A DNA stretch of 46,046 nt from Nostoc sp. KVJ20 (GCF_001712795.1 NZ_KV757747.1:1910-47955); one strand, 5' to 3'. Numbered from the stretch's first letter, positions 29,901-38,140 are shown. The notes: generated by a model not told the origin, from the sequence alone. Made by a program: numbers and translations.

Positions 29901-32900
29901 ATAATTCTTTTCCATCAAGGGTTACATCACGACGGGCTATGACCAGACATGCACCTACACTTATAGGCAGAAAAATTTCTAAGGCAGCAATATCAAAGGA
30001 AATAGTAGTGACTGCAAGCAGTGTATCTTGTTCTGTTATTCCTGGGCGCTGCTGCATGGCAGATAGGAAATTGCTCACAGATTTATGTGAGATTTGCACA
30101 CCTTTGGGCTTGCCTGTAGAACCGGAAGTATAAATCACATAAGCTAAGTTATTAGCTTGGACATCAGTGATGGGATTTTCTTGAGCCAACTGAGAAATAA
30201 ACTGCCAGTTAGTATCCAAGCTTACAAGCTGCGCCTGACACTCAGGTAATTTCTCAACTAAATGCTGTTGGGTTAGCAGCACTGAAACTTGAGCATCTTC
30301 TAAGATAAAGCGCAAACGCTCTTGGGGATACTCTGGGTCAAGTGGTACGTAAGCTCCACCCGCCTTGAGAATACCAAGTAATCCCACCAGCATCTCTAAA
30401 GAACGCTCTACACATATCCCCACCAATACGTCGGCTCCCACTCCCAAAGACCGCAAGTAATGCGCCAACTGGTTAGCACGACTATTCAACTCGTGGTAAG
30501 TCAATTGTTGATTCTCAAACACCACTGCCACGGCATCGGGTGTACGCTCTACTTGCTCCTCAAATAACTGATGGATACATTTATCCTGGGGATAATCTAC
30601 GCTTGTATCATTCCACTCCACTAATAACTGTTGCTGCTCAGATGCCGTGAGCATTGGCAATTGGGAAATCCGCTCGCTGGGATTTGCCACGATCGCTTCA
30701 AGTAGAGTCAGAAAATGACCAGTCATCCGTTCGATAGTGCTGCTATCAAACAAGTCAGCGTTGTACTCCCACCACCCAAAGAGTCCATTGGGAGTATTTT
30801 CCATTGATAAAGTTAAATCAAACTTTGATGTGGTGATTTCTATTGGCAAGCCACTGACACTTAACTCAGTCAACTCTATTTCAGACATGGGAGCGTTCAG
30901 GAGAACGAACATCACCTGGAATAATGGTGTATGGCTCAAGTCCCGTTCTGGCTGCAATGCTTCCACCAACATTTCAAAGGGCAAATCTTGATGAGCGTAG
31001 GCTCCGAAAGCCGTTTCTCTCAGTCGCAGGAGTAATTCATTAAAACTGGGGTTCCCTACTAAATCAGTCCGCATCACTAAAGTGTTGACAAAAAAGCCAA
31101 TTAACCCTTCTAGCTCGGTGCGATCGCGGTTGGCAATTGGTGTCCCCACCAAAATATCTTCTTGTCCGGTGTAGCGATAAAGCAGGGTATTATATGCTGC
31201 CAACAAAGTCATGAACAGGGTACAACCTTGCTGTTGACTTAGCTCCAACAACCGTTGAGTTAACTCAACAGACAGAGTAAGCACATGATATGAGCCATTG
31301 AAAGTCTGCACAGCAGGTCTGGGTCTATCTGTGGGTAGTGGCAAGAATGTGGGTGCATTTGCCAACTGTTTTTCCCAGTAACTCAAATGGTTTTGTAATA
31401 CTTCCCCTTGCAACCATTGTCTTTGCCATAAGGCGAAATCCGCGTACTGAATTGGCAGTGGTAACAAGGGTGACGGCTGACTAATTGAATAAGCATTGTA
31501 GAGTGCTTGTAACTCCTGAACAAATACACCTATTGACCAGCCATCACTGACAACGTGGTGCATACATACTAATAACCAATGTTCTGTAGGAGACAGCACT
31601 ATTAATGTCGCTCTGATTAAGGCATCATGAGCTAAGTCAAAAGGCTCAATTGCTTTTTGTTCCAGTAATTTCTGTGCAGCAGTTTGTTGTTCTGTTACTT
31701 CGGCTTCGCTCAGTACAAGTACGGGTAAATGCTGCAAGTCAACAACTGCAACTGTCCAATTTGTTTGAGTTTGAATTATTTGTGTTGGCTTTTCATCAAC
31801 AGTAACAAAGTTAGTGCGTAGGACTTCATGGCGATCGATAAGTTCTTGTAAACTTTGTTCTAAGGCGGCAACATTAAGAGTTCCTACTAGACGCAAACCT
31901 ATGGGTAGGCTGTATAAGACACTGTTCGACTCTAACTGGTCTAAAAACCATAAACGCTGTTGAGCATAAGACAGTGGTATTTCTGTATTCCCTACCCGCC
32001 TTAAGATGGGTGGTGCTGAGAGTTCTATAGCTTGCTGCTGTAACTGCTGAATCGATGGTGCTAACTCGGCAATTGTTGGCGTAGCAAATAACTCACGCAA
32101 TGGTATTTCTACTTTCAATCTGGTACGCAGACGGGAGATGAATTGCGTTGCTAGTAGGGAGTGTCCCCCTAGTTCAAAGAAGTTGTCATGTCTGCCAACA
32201 AGCTCTACTCTCAGAACTTGTTGCCAAATTACTGCGAGGATTTCTTCAATAGGAGTGCGCGGGGCTACATATTTCTCTGATAATTCACTACTTGGCTCTG
32301 GTAGAGCGCGACGATCTATTTTGCCGTTGGGGGTTAGGGGTAAAGATTCTAAGATGGCGATCGCACTTGGTACCATGTATTCTGGTAGCTTTTCTTTAAG
32401 GAAGCTACGCAGTTCTTTAACTGTGGCTGTCTGCTCTAGTTGCAGTACGATATAGGCTATTAGGCGCTTCTCACCAGGAGTATCTTCACGGGCTATGACA
32501 CATGATGCTTGCACATGAGGATGTTGGCTTAGTACTGCTTCGATTTCTCCCAACTCAATGCGGAATCCCCGGATTTTCACCTGATGGTCAATACGTCCCA
32601 AGTATTCGATATTGCCATCTGGCAGATAACGAGCTAAATCCCCAGTTTTGTAGAGACGTTCTCTCCCCCTGCTCCCCTGCTCCCCTGCTCCCCTGCTTCT
32701 ACTAAAGGGATTGGGGATGAATTTTTCTTGTGTTAATTCTGGTCGATTCAGATAACCTCGTGCTAATCCCACACCACCAATGTGCAGTTCTCCTGCTACA
32801 CCAATGGGAACTAGTTGTAAGTCCGAGTCTAAGATGTAGATTGTTTTGTTGGCAATTGGATGACCAATGGTAACTTTCTCGTCCCCTGGAGTGCATTTTG

Positions 32901-35397
32901 CCACTGTTGCACAAACACTCGCTTCTGTCGGGCCGTAGGCGTTGAAGAAGTTTCTGCCTTTTGACCATTGTCGCATCAATTCCAGAGGACAGGCTTCTCC
33001 GGCGACAACGATCGCTTGCAATGTTGACAGTTCTTCTGTTGGCAGAACTACCAAGGCTGATGGTGGTAGGGTGACATGGGTTATGCCATCATCCCTTAAT
33101 CGCTCAATTAAAGGCATACCCGGCATTATCGAGTCTTTTGTTCCCAAATACAGTCTTGCCCCTGATCCCAAAGCCATCAAGATTTCTGATATGCAAGCAT
33201 CAAAACTGAAGGAGGCAAACTGGAGAACTCGACTATCAGAATGCACGCCGAAAGCCTGAATTTGAGCTTGAGCTAGATTGCACAATCCACTATGCTCAAC
33301 CATTACCCCTTTAGGTTTGCCTGTGGAGCCGGATGTGTAAATCACATTCGCTAGATCGGTACTCGTTACTACCTGAATCGGGTTGTTCTGTTTGTTTTGC
33401 AGAATCTCTGACCAGACTTCATCTAAACAAATCAGTTTTGCCTGATACTCAGGTAGGCGATCGAGGAGTCGCTGTTGAGTTAGTAATACTGCAACTTGAG
33501 CGTCTTCAAGCATGAAGCTCAGACGGTCTTTGGGATATTCTGAGTCAAGCGGTACGTAAGCCCCACCCGCCTTGAGAATACCAAGTAATCCGACCACCAT
33601 TTCTAAGGAACGCTCGACACAAATCCCCACTAGCACATCTGGTTTTACACCCAAAGATTGCAAATAATGCGCCAATTGGTTAGCACGACAATTTAACTCG
33701 TGATACGTCAATTGTTGATTTTCAAACACCACCGCCACTGCATTGGGTGTACGCTCTACCTGCTCCTCAAATAACTGATGGATACATTTATCGATGGGGT
33801 AGTCTACTTGAGTATCATTCCACTCAACTAATAACTGCTGTTCCTCAAATTGTGTGAGTATTGGTAATTGGTCAATTCGTTGCTGGGGATTTGCCACAAT
33901 TGCTTCAAGCAAAGTTACAAAATGCCCCATCATCCGAGCGATCGCACTATCATCAAATAAGTCTGTGTTGTAATTCCATGTACCTTTGAGTGAGCCAGGT
34001 TCCTCAAGAATAGTTAAGGTTAAATCAAAGGCGGCTCCTCTAGACTCTGCAATCATTGATTCCAAGATCAAACTATCGATATCCATACTCTGGCGGGAGC
34101 GATCGCAGACTAAAGCTACCTGATAGAGCGGCGAAAAACTGGGGTTGCGGACAGGTTGCAGTTGCTCCACCAGCAGGGGAAAGGGATAATCCTGATGGTT
34201 TTGGGCATTTAACACACAAGAGTGCGATCGCTCCAGCAACTCTTCAAAGGTGGGATTTCCTGAAAGGTCTCCTCGCAAGACCACAGGATTAGCAAAGTGA
34301 CCGACAATATTTTCAAACTCTGAACGGCTCCGATTCTCCATTGGAGAGCCAATTAAAATATCTTCTTGATTGGTATAACGTCGTAATAGTATTTGTAATG
34401 CTGTTAATAAAACGATATAAAGAGACGCACCCTCTCTCTTCGCCAATTCTGTGAGTGATTGCCGTAGTTCTTTTTCAACAGTAAAAAAGCGGGAAGCACC
34501 ATTATAGGTTTGGCTCTGAGGTCTTGGTCGATCTGTGGGCAAATCTAGCAATGGCAATTCACCTGATAGTTGTTGCTGCCAGTAAGTCCACAAACTTTCT
34601 CCCTGTAAACTAGCGAGCATTTGCTCTGACCACTTGATGTAATCTTGATATTGATAGTTTTGTGGTGATAGTTGGGCTGCTTCACCTGTGGCGTAGGCGT
34701 AGCCCGCACTTCGGCTGCGCTCAGTGACCGTCGTAGACATCGCTTTATACAAAGCTCGGAGTTCACCAATTATGATTTCTAAAGAACAGAAATCCCCGAC
34801 TATCTGATGTAGCGTGATTAAGAGAATATGTTCTTTTGTTGCTAATGTATCAGTTTTAATATGGTTAATTAATAAATCAAAGCGCAATATTGGCCCCTGT
34901 TCTAAGTTGAAAAGGCGATCGCTTTTTTCTGAAAGCCACTTGTTTAGATCATCTTGGTCAAAATCGAAAGCTTCTTCGATGCTAAAGTCAACTTGCTGAT
35001 TTTCGTGAACTGTTTGCACAGGTTCGCCGTTAATGGTTGCAAAGGTAGTCCTCAAAAGTGGATGCCTTGCAACTAGAGCTTGTGCTGCCTGCTTCAGGGC
35101 GGGAATATCTAAATTTGTGACTAATTTTCCTGCATACGTGGCGTTGTAGGCGGTACTGCTGGGTGCTAATTGATATAAGAACCAGAGTGCCTTTTGACCG
35201 TGAGATAGGGGATAATTTGCAGCCTGATTGCTACTCTGGGATAAAATTCGGATAATTTCTGGTTCATATTGCTTAATTTCCTGCAATAACTCAGGGGTTA
35301 GGGAGTTTTCAGGCGATCTATAGCGCAGGTTGTCTCCATCAACCCACAATTCAACATTCTTTGCTGAAAGATTTTCTAGAAGCCCTGTTAAATTCAT
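23950..35397 (-). CDS. ncpA: Three-module NRPS with epimerase: Tyr-Gly-D-Gln
   Basis: A 3815-residue NRPS. It starts with a TubC-like docking region (residues 1-55, MNLTGLLENLSAKNVELWVD), then a condensation-like domain whose HHxxxDG site reads HQIVGDF and is probably dead. Then follow A (about 545-1010, YTSGSTGKPKG about 692), T (about 1075), C-A-T (C site MHHVVSDGWS about 1282; T about 2179), C-A-T (T FFELGGDSILSIQ about 3296) and an epimerase (HHLVVDGVSWRIL about 3482) to the end. Codes are DASTVAAVCK (Tyr), DILQLGLIWK (Gly) and DAWQFGLIDK (Gln). With NcpB this gives the nostocyclopeptide order, and E makes D-Gln. The C-terminus shares ATGA with ncpB, so the two subunits are translated together. 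The promoter side carries seven copies of a 9-bp repeat. Confidence 0.95.
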   Translation of the reverse strand: MNLTGLLENLSAKNVELWVDGDNLRYRSPENSLTPELLQEIKQYEPEIIRILSQSSNQAANYPLSHGQKALWFLYQLAPSSTAYNATYAGKLVTNLDIPALKQAAQALVARHPLLRTTFATINGEPVQTVHENQQVDFSIEEAFDFDQDDLNKWLSEKSDRLFNLEQGPILRFDLLINHIKTDTLATKEHILLITLHQIVGDFCSLEIIIGELRALYKAMSTTVTERSRSAGYAYATGEAAQLSPQNYQYQDYIKWSEQMLASLQGESLWTYWQQQLSGELPLLDLPTDRPRPQSQTYNGASRFFTVEKELRQSLTELAKREGASLYIVLLTALQILLRRYTNQEDILIGSPMENRSRSEFENIVGHFANPVVLRGDLSGNPTFEELLERSHSCVLNAQNHQDYPFPLLVEQLQPVRNPSFSPLYQVALVCDRSRQSMDIDSLILESMIAESRGAAFDLTLTILEEPGSLKGTWNYNTDLFDDSAIARMMGHFVTLLEAIVANPQQRIDQLPILTQFEEQQLLVEWNDTQVDYPIDKCIHQLFEEQVERTPNAVAVVFENQQLTYHELNCRANQLAHYLQSLGVKPDVLVGICVERSLEMVVGLLGILKAGGAYVPLDSEYPKDRLSFMLEDAQVAVLLTQQRLLDRLPEYQAKLICLDEVWSEILQNKQNNPIQVVTSTDLANVIYTSGSTGKPKGVMVEHSGLCNLAQAQIQAFGVHSDSRVLQFASFSFDACISEILMALGSGARLYLGTKDSIMPGMPLIERLRDDGITHVTLPPSALVVLPTEELSTLQAIVVAGEACPLELMRQWSKGRNFFNAYGPTEASVCATVAKCTPGDEKVTIGHPIANKTIYILDSDLQLVPIGVAGELHIGGVGLARGYLNRPELTQEKFIPNPFSRSRGAGEQGSRGRERLYKTGDLARYLPDGNIEYLGRIDHQVKIRGFRIELGEIEAVLSQHPHVQASCVIAREDTPGEKRLIAYIVLQLEQTATVKELRSFLKEKLPEYMVPSAIAILESLPLTPNGKIDRRALPEPSSELSEKYVAPRTPIEEILAVIWQQVLRVELVGRHDNFFELGGHSLLATQFISRLRTRLKVEIPLRELFATPTIAELAPSIQQLQQQAIELSAPPILRRVGNTEIPLSYAQQRLWFLDQLESNSVLYSLPIGLRLVGTLNVAALEQSLQELIDRHEVLRTNFVTVDEKPTQIIQTQTNWTVAVVDLQHLPVLVLSEAEVTEQQTAAQKLLEQKAIEPFDLAHDALIRATLIVLSPTEHWLLVCMHHVVSDGWSIGVFVQELQALYNAYSISQPSPLLPLPIQYADFALWQRQWLQGEVLQNHLSYWEKQLANAPTFLPLPTDRPRPAVQTFNGSYHVLTLSVELTQRLLELSQQQGCTLFMTLLAAYNTLLYRYTGQEDILVGTPIANRDRTELEGLIGFFVNTLVMRTDLVGNPSFNELLLRLRETAFGAYAHQDLPFEMLVEALQPERDLSHTPLFQVMFVLLNAPMSEIELTELSVSGLPIEITTSKFDLTLSMENTPNGLFGWWEYNADLFDSSTIERMTGHFLTLLEAIVANPSERISQLPMLTASEQQQLLVEWNDTSVDYPQDKCIHQLFEEQVERTPDAVAVVFENQQLTYHELNSRANQLAHYLRSLGVGADVLVGICVERSLEMLVGLLGILKAGGAYVPLDPEYPQERLRFILEDAQVSVLLTQQHLVEKLPECQAQLVSLDTNWQFISQLAQENPITDVQANNLAYVIYTSGSTGKPKGVQISHKSVSNFLSAMQQRPGITEQDTLLAVTTISFDIAALEIFLPISVGACLVIARRDVTLDGKELFDLLVKSKATIMQATPATWRLLLDSNFQFSDLKILCGGEALPGDLVNELLARSASVWNLYGPTETTIWSSVCQLESSESLISIGRPIDNTQIYILDQNLQPVPVGVPGELHIGGAGLAKGYLNRPDLTQEKFIPNPFCRSRGAGEQGNRGAGEQGNRGAGEQGSRGAEVLPNSQSPILSPRLYKTGDLARYLADGNIEYLGRIDNQVKIRGFRIELGEIEAALSQHPHVQASCVIAREDTPGDKRLVAYIVPQLQVTLTISELRSDLKKKLPDYMVPSAIVILESLPLTPNGKIDRRALPAPEPSSELLEKYVAPRNPIEEILSLIWQQVLKVDLVGRHDNFFELGGHSLLATQLISRVRSSLKVELPLRSLFAAPTIAELSHNIQQLQQQNLELAAPPILRRANNAEIPLSYAQKRLWFLDQFEPNSASYNIPFGLRLVGTLNVVALEQSLIEIIHRHEALRTNFITVDGQATQIIHNWREQGTGNREQENIPWTLSVVDLKHLPLTEQKTAAQKLVQEQAFLPFDLADDALIRATLIVLSSTEQWLLVCMHHVVSDGWSIGVFVQELQALYNAYSQGQPSPLLPLPIQYADFALWQRQWLQGEMLQSQLSYWKEQLANAPTFLPLPTDRPRPAVQTFNGAYLEFALSVELTQKLIKLSQQQGVTLFMTLLAAYNTLLYRYTGQTDILVGTPIANRDRTEIEGLIGFFVNTLVMRTDLSENPTFNELLPRLREMAFGAYAHQDLPFEMLVEALQPERDLSYTPLFQVMFVLNNAPKSEIELTGLTVSELPIESAIAKFDLILSMENTSTGLVGGWEYNTNLFDSSTVERMTGHFVTLLESIVANPSERISQLPILTASEQQQLLVEWNDTSVDYPQDKCIHQLFEEQVQRTPDAVAVVFENQQLTYQELNTRANQLAHYLRSLGVSADVLVGICVERSLEMVVGLLGILKAGGAYVPLDPEYPQDRLNFMLADAQVSVLLTQQHLVEKLPGHQARVVHLDKDWLLISKSSQENPIAQVQASNIAYVIYTSGSTGQPKGVMLSHSNLCNHMFWMQATFPLTEKDKVLQKTPFGFDASVWEFYAPLLAGGQLLIAEPRGHTDSAYLLRLIAQQQVTTVQLVPSLLQMLLEQGGIETCHSLKHLFCGGEVLPVTLQEGLLSKLDVNLHNLYGPTEACIDATFWNCQREIYPQVVPIGRPISNTQIYILDQNLQPLPIGVPGELHIGGAGLAKGYLNRPELTQERFIPNPFDRSRGAGEQGGKGAEILPNSQYPIPSTQSPVPSPRLYKTGDLARYLPDGNIEYLGRIDNQVKIRGFRIELGEIEAALSQHQDVQTSVVIVREDIPGNTCTERSRSKRLVAYIVPQPQQTCTERSRSTPTVSVLRSFLKEKLPEYMVPSAIVILKSLPLTPNGKIDRRALPEPEARTGIENEIVLPCTPIEEKLTQIWEQVLRVEQIGIHDNFFELGGDSILSIQIISRAKVAGIELTIKQLFANQTIAQLATVAGTTKALSIEQGLVTGTLPLTPIQHWFFEQKFPEKHHFNQSFLLTIPSDLNLEILEQVWQQLLKHHDALRLRFTQADTIWQQIHANPTDNITIRHFDLSTVPEIEIETVIETTANELQASLNLSENLVQVAFFWLGINKKARLLILIHHLVVDGVSWRILLEDLQTAYQQLSQGKTIQLPAKTTSFKDWAQKITAYAQSEVLKSELDYWLSPSYDAVDSIPVDYAQGINTTASARTVTVSLDEAETLSLLQDVPKAYKTQINDVLLTALVLVLSEWTNSDSVLFNLEGHGREEIVDGVDLSRTVGWFTTIFPVVVELGITDDLGTALKSVKEQLRVIPNKGIGYGLLRYLNVDAEINAQLEKIPQAEVSFNYLGQFAQVVNTSSLIQIANESSGNSQSLQGQRHYLLDINAIIINEKLQIDWTYSSNIHQHETIENIAQEFVETLQELIAHCLSTENAGYTPTDFPLIQLDQLEIDQILQNL
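25780..25803. repeat. 24-bp dispersed repeat, in frame in NcpA A3 (copy 1)
   Basis: It adds TCTERSRS between QPQQ and TPTV. It is the same unit as the copies in condensation domains but read in a different frame. Confidence 0.85.
25843..25866. repeat. 24-bp dispersed repeat, in frame in NcpA A3 (copy 2)
   Basis: It adds TCTERSRS between DIPGN and KRLVAY, only 39 bp from copy 1. Sibling domains read GDKRLVAY without the insert. Confidence 0.85.
26054..26160. repeat. In-frame STRR insertion in NcpA A3
   Basis: GGGGACTGGGTACT-type repeats followed by CCCCTGCT octamers, encoding DRSRGAGEQGGKGAEI and a Pro/Ser-rich tail before RLYKTGD. Confidence 0.85.
28431..28462. repeat. In-frame CCCTGTT heptamers in NcpA C3
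   Basis: The same insert as at 17107-17137 and in the same place in the domain, encoding WREQGTGNREQENIPW. This points to duplication or gene conversion between the two condensation domains. Confidence 0.85.
29356..29490. repeat. Longest in-frame octamer array, NcpA A2
   Basis: About ten CCCCTGCT/CCCCTGTT units. On the coding strand GGGGAGCA gives the 8-residue period GAGEQGNR, three times over, before AEVLPNSQ and RLYKTGD. Confidence 0.9.
31697..31720. repeat. 24-bp dispersed repeat, in frame in NcpA C2
   Basis: Identical in position and product (LVLSEAEV after HLPV) to the copy in NcpB C3 at 17034. Confidence 0.85.
32660..32702. repeat. In-frame octamer insertion in NcpA A1
   Basis: The shortest octamer array of the seven A domains, encoding SRSRGAGEQGSRGRER before LYKTGD. 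Confidence 0.85.
34686..34730. repeat. Composite dispersed repeat, in frame in NcpA C1
   Basis: GCGTAGGCGTAGCCCGC joined to a degenerate 24-bp unit (ACTTCGGCTGCGCTCAGTGA). It encodes VTERSRSAGYAYATGEAA in a loop of the first condensation domain. Confidence 0.7.
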
Positions 35398-35667
35398 AGT
35401 TTTACTCTAATCGATGCTAATTTTAATAAACTAATATTTTCCTCTCAAGCTACCTTAAATTCTTACAGTCTTAGCCAATAGAAAAATTAATATTAACTAT
35501 AATTTGTGAGACTAGTTAGTATCAGAAATTTGCTTTTCTACCGATACATCTTAACTAGTTTTCAATAAAAATTTACTTTTAAATAAGCGGAGTTTGTTTA
35601 AAGCTGTACTTTTTAATTGAATTTATGAATCATCTCACCTTATTCAAAAAAATACAATACCAATTAA

Positions 35668-35736
35668 GACAGTTAAGCGGACAGTTAAGCGGACAGTTAA
35701 GACAGTTAAGACAGTTAAGACAGTTAAGACAGTTAA
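35668..35736 (-). promoter_or_regulatory. Seven-copy 9-bp direct repeat upstream of ncpA (candidate operator)
   Basis: GACAGTTAA on the plus strand (TTAACTGTC toward ncpA) occurs seven times: two units spaced at 12 bp with a GCG spacer, then five at exactly 9 bp. It lies about 270 bp upstream of ncpA and 385 bp upstream of the divergent ncpF. The remaining 35398-36121 spacer is A/T-rich with no convincing gene. A TATAAT at 36030-36035 could be the ncpF -10 box, but no good -35 goes with it. The same repeat is in front of the microviridin precursor. A role as regulator-binding site is inferred. Confidence 0.65.
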
Positions 35737-36121
35737 GAGATATCCACTCGGTAAATTGGGGTAAAAACAAAAAATAAAATGTAAATTGGTTTATACTGCG
35801 TTATAGAATATTAAACATGGTGCAAAAATTATTTGCTGAAAACTTATTAACTGCTGCCAACTCTTGACACCAAGGAGCTTGCAGCAGATTTAATGAATGC
35901 GTCAGTTTGTAGAAATATTGGGCTAAATAATACCTTCACAAGCATATTTAGCGATTTGTGATAAAAAGCCTATAATTCTCCAAAAAGCCCAACAATTACA
36001 CTAGGTCAACTTGATTTTTTATTTATGGCTATAATGCTTATTTAGTAAGGAATTGAGCCTTAACACTACTTTCATATAACTAGCTTAATTATTAGCTAAA
36101 GTCTTAGTTTAGTTTCAGAAT

Positions 36122-38140
36122 ATGCCAACCCAAGTTGTTCAAGCTCAACCTTCAACAAATGCTCTTTTCGGTTTTCTTCAATTTTGGAAAGACGTAAAAG
36201 CAGTCGCCCAACCTTACTGGTATCCAAACGAGCCAGGAGATAGAGCATTCTCAGAAGTGATTCGCTCATGGGGGATGCTTATTCTCCTAATATTATTAAT
36301 AATTGTCCTTGTTGGTGCAAATGTTTTTAATAGCTTTATTAATCGCTATTTGGCGGATATCATCATTCAAGAGAAGGAAATAGCTAAATTTTATGATGCT
36401 TTACTGCTTTATGGTTCAGCCCTAGCATTGGGAACTCTCTTAGCCGGGTTCTCCAGACTAGTGAGAAAAAAAATTGCTCTAGATTGGTATCAATGGCTGA
36501 ATAATCAGATTTTATCAAAATATTTAAACAGTCGAGCTTATTATAAAATTAACTTTACATCTAATATTGATAATCCAGATCAACGTTTATCTCAAGAAAT
36601 CGAACCCATTGCAAGTAATGCTTTAAGTTTTTCAGCTACTTTCCTGGAAAAAATCCTGGAGATGACAGCTTTTTTATTAGTTCTTTGGTCAATCTCTCAG
36701 TCTGTTGCACTGATTTTAGTTAGTTATACGGTTATAGGCAATTTTATTGCTGTCTACTTGACCCAAGAATTAAATAAAATTAATCGACAAGAACTCGAAG
36801 CGAAAGCTGACTACACCTATTGCCTAACTCATTTTCGCACTCATGCTGAATCAGTAGCTTTCTTTCAAGGAGAGAACCAAGAATTAAATATTATTAACCG
36901 CCGATTTAGCAATTTGATAAAAAATGCTAAACGCAAAATTGATTGGGAGAAGAACAATGAGATTTTTAATAGAGGTTATCAATCTGTAATTCAAATATTT
37001 CCATATATAGTATTTGGGCCTTTACAGATTAGAGGTGAAATGGAGTTTGGAGAAATTATCCAAGCGTCTGTATGTTGCTATTTTTTCGCTAATGCTTTGG
37101 GTGAGTTAATCAATGAATTTGGGAATTCTGGAAGATTTTCTAGCTATGTTGAACGGTTATCTGAATTTTCAGATGCGTTAGAAGAAGTAATTAGAGAACC
37201 AGAGAATGTCAGTACTATTAAAACAATAGAAGAAAACCAGATCGCTTTTGAGAATGTCACTTTACAAACGCCCAACTATGAACAGGTAATTGTTGAAGAT
37301 TTGTCACTGTCTGTCAAAGCAGGAGAAGGTTTATTGATTGTTGGGCCAAGTGGCCGAGGTAAAAGTTCTCTACTGAGAGCGATCGCTGGTTTGTGGAATG
37401 CGGGGACTGGTCGTTTGGTGCGACCTCCATTAGAAGAAGTTTTATTTTTACCTCAACGTCCTTACATAATTTTAGGAACCTTGCGCGAACAGTTGCTTTA
37501 TCCTACTACAAATAGTCACATTACTGACGCAGAACTTAAAAAAGTTTTGCAACAAGTCAACTTACAAAACTTGCTAAGTCGAGTCGATAACTTCGATACG
37601 GAAGTTCCTTGGGAGAACATACTATCGCTAGGAGAACAACAACGTCTGGCTTTCGCACGATTATTAGTTACTCATCCAAGGTTCACGATATTAGATGAAG
37701 CAACAAGTGCCTTAGATTTAAAAAATGAAGGAGGTTTATACCAACAGTTACAATCCACGAAAACAACGTTTATTAGTGTTGGGCATCGAGAAAGTCTATT
37801 TGATTATCATCAATGGGTTCTGGAACTTGTAGAAGATTCCAGTTGGAAACTTATGAGAGTACAAGATTACCGGGAGCAGAAAGGTCAAAAAGTAAATATT
37901 ACTAAACCCACCGCAAATGTCCAAATAATAATAGATGATTCATCTCAAGATAAGTCCCTAAATGATTCAGAGAGCAGCACAACTAAAAAGCTCAGTCATA
38001 AGGAAATGAATGAATTAACCTACTATTCTGTTTCCACTATTAGAAGTAAGGCAAGCAAAGGGGAGTTTATCACTACTAGAGATGGCCTTACCTATGGATA
38101 TGATAAAGACCCCAAAATATTGAAATGGGTGAGAGTTTAG
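36122..38140 (+). CDS. ncpF: SbmA/BacA-like ABC transporter of the ncp locus
   Basis: A 672-residue half-transporter: ABC_membrane_2-type membrane domain followed by an ATPase. The N-terminal segment FWKDVKAVAQPYWYPNEPGD precedes about six helices (first LILLILLIIVLVGANVF). Walker A is GPSGRGKSS (about 414), the signature is LSLGEQQRLAFARLL (about 504), and Walker B is FTILDEATSALD (about 528). It should act as a homodimer that moves the cyclic peptide across the membrane. The last 50 residues (LSHKEMNELTYYSVSTIRSK and on to WVRV) form an extra domain not needed for transport, which looks helix-turn-helix-like. It shares this tail with the paralogue at 43812. It is divergent from ncpA and 98 bp before ncpG. 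Confidence 0.9.
   Translation: MPTQVVQAQPSTNALFGFLQFWKDVKAVAQPYWYPNEPGDRAFSEVIRSWGMLILLILLIIVLVGANVFNSFINRYLADIIIQEKEIAKFYDALLLYGSALALGTLLAGFSRLVRKKIALDWYQWLNNQILSKYLNSRAYYKINFTSNIDNPDQRLSQEIEPIASNALSFSATFLEKILEMTAFLLVLWSISQSVALILVSYTVIGNFIAVYLTQELNKINRQELEAKADYTYCLTHFRTHAESVAFFQGENQELNIINRRFSNLIKNAKRKIDWEKNNEIFNRGYQSVIQIFPYIVFGPLQIRGEMEFGEIIQASVCCYFFANALGELINEFGNSGRFSSYVERLSEFSDALEEVIREPENVSTIKTIEENQIAFENVTLQTPNYEQVIVEDLSLSVKAGEGLLIVGPSGRGKSSLLRAIAGLWNAGTGRLVRPPLEEVLFLPQRPYIILGTLREQLLYPTTNSHITDAELKKVLQQVNLQNLLSRVDNFDTEVPWENILSLGEQQRLAFARLLVTHPRFTILDEATSALDLKNEGGLYQQLQSTKTTFISVGHRESLFDYHQWVLELVEDSSWKLMRVQDYREQKGQKVNITKPTANVQIIIDDSSQDKSLNDSESSTTKKLSHKEMNELTYYSVSTIRSKASKGEFITTRDGLTYGYDKDPKILKWVRV

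Noticed and set aside
35668..35736. CRISPR-like array
   Set aside because: Units are 9-12 bp with no spacers of 30-40 bp and no cas genes; it is a simple iterated repeat.
35668..35736. Classical cyanobacterial Pho box
   Set aside because: The TTAAC core is similar, but the Pho box has 8-bp units at an 11-bp period with CTTAACCT; here the period is 9 or 12 bp and the unit is TTAACTGTC. A related regulator remains possible.
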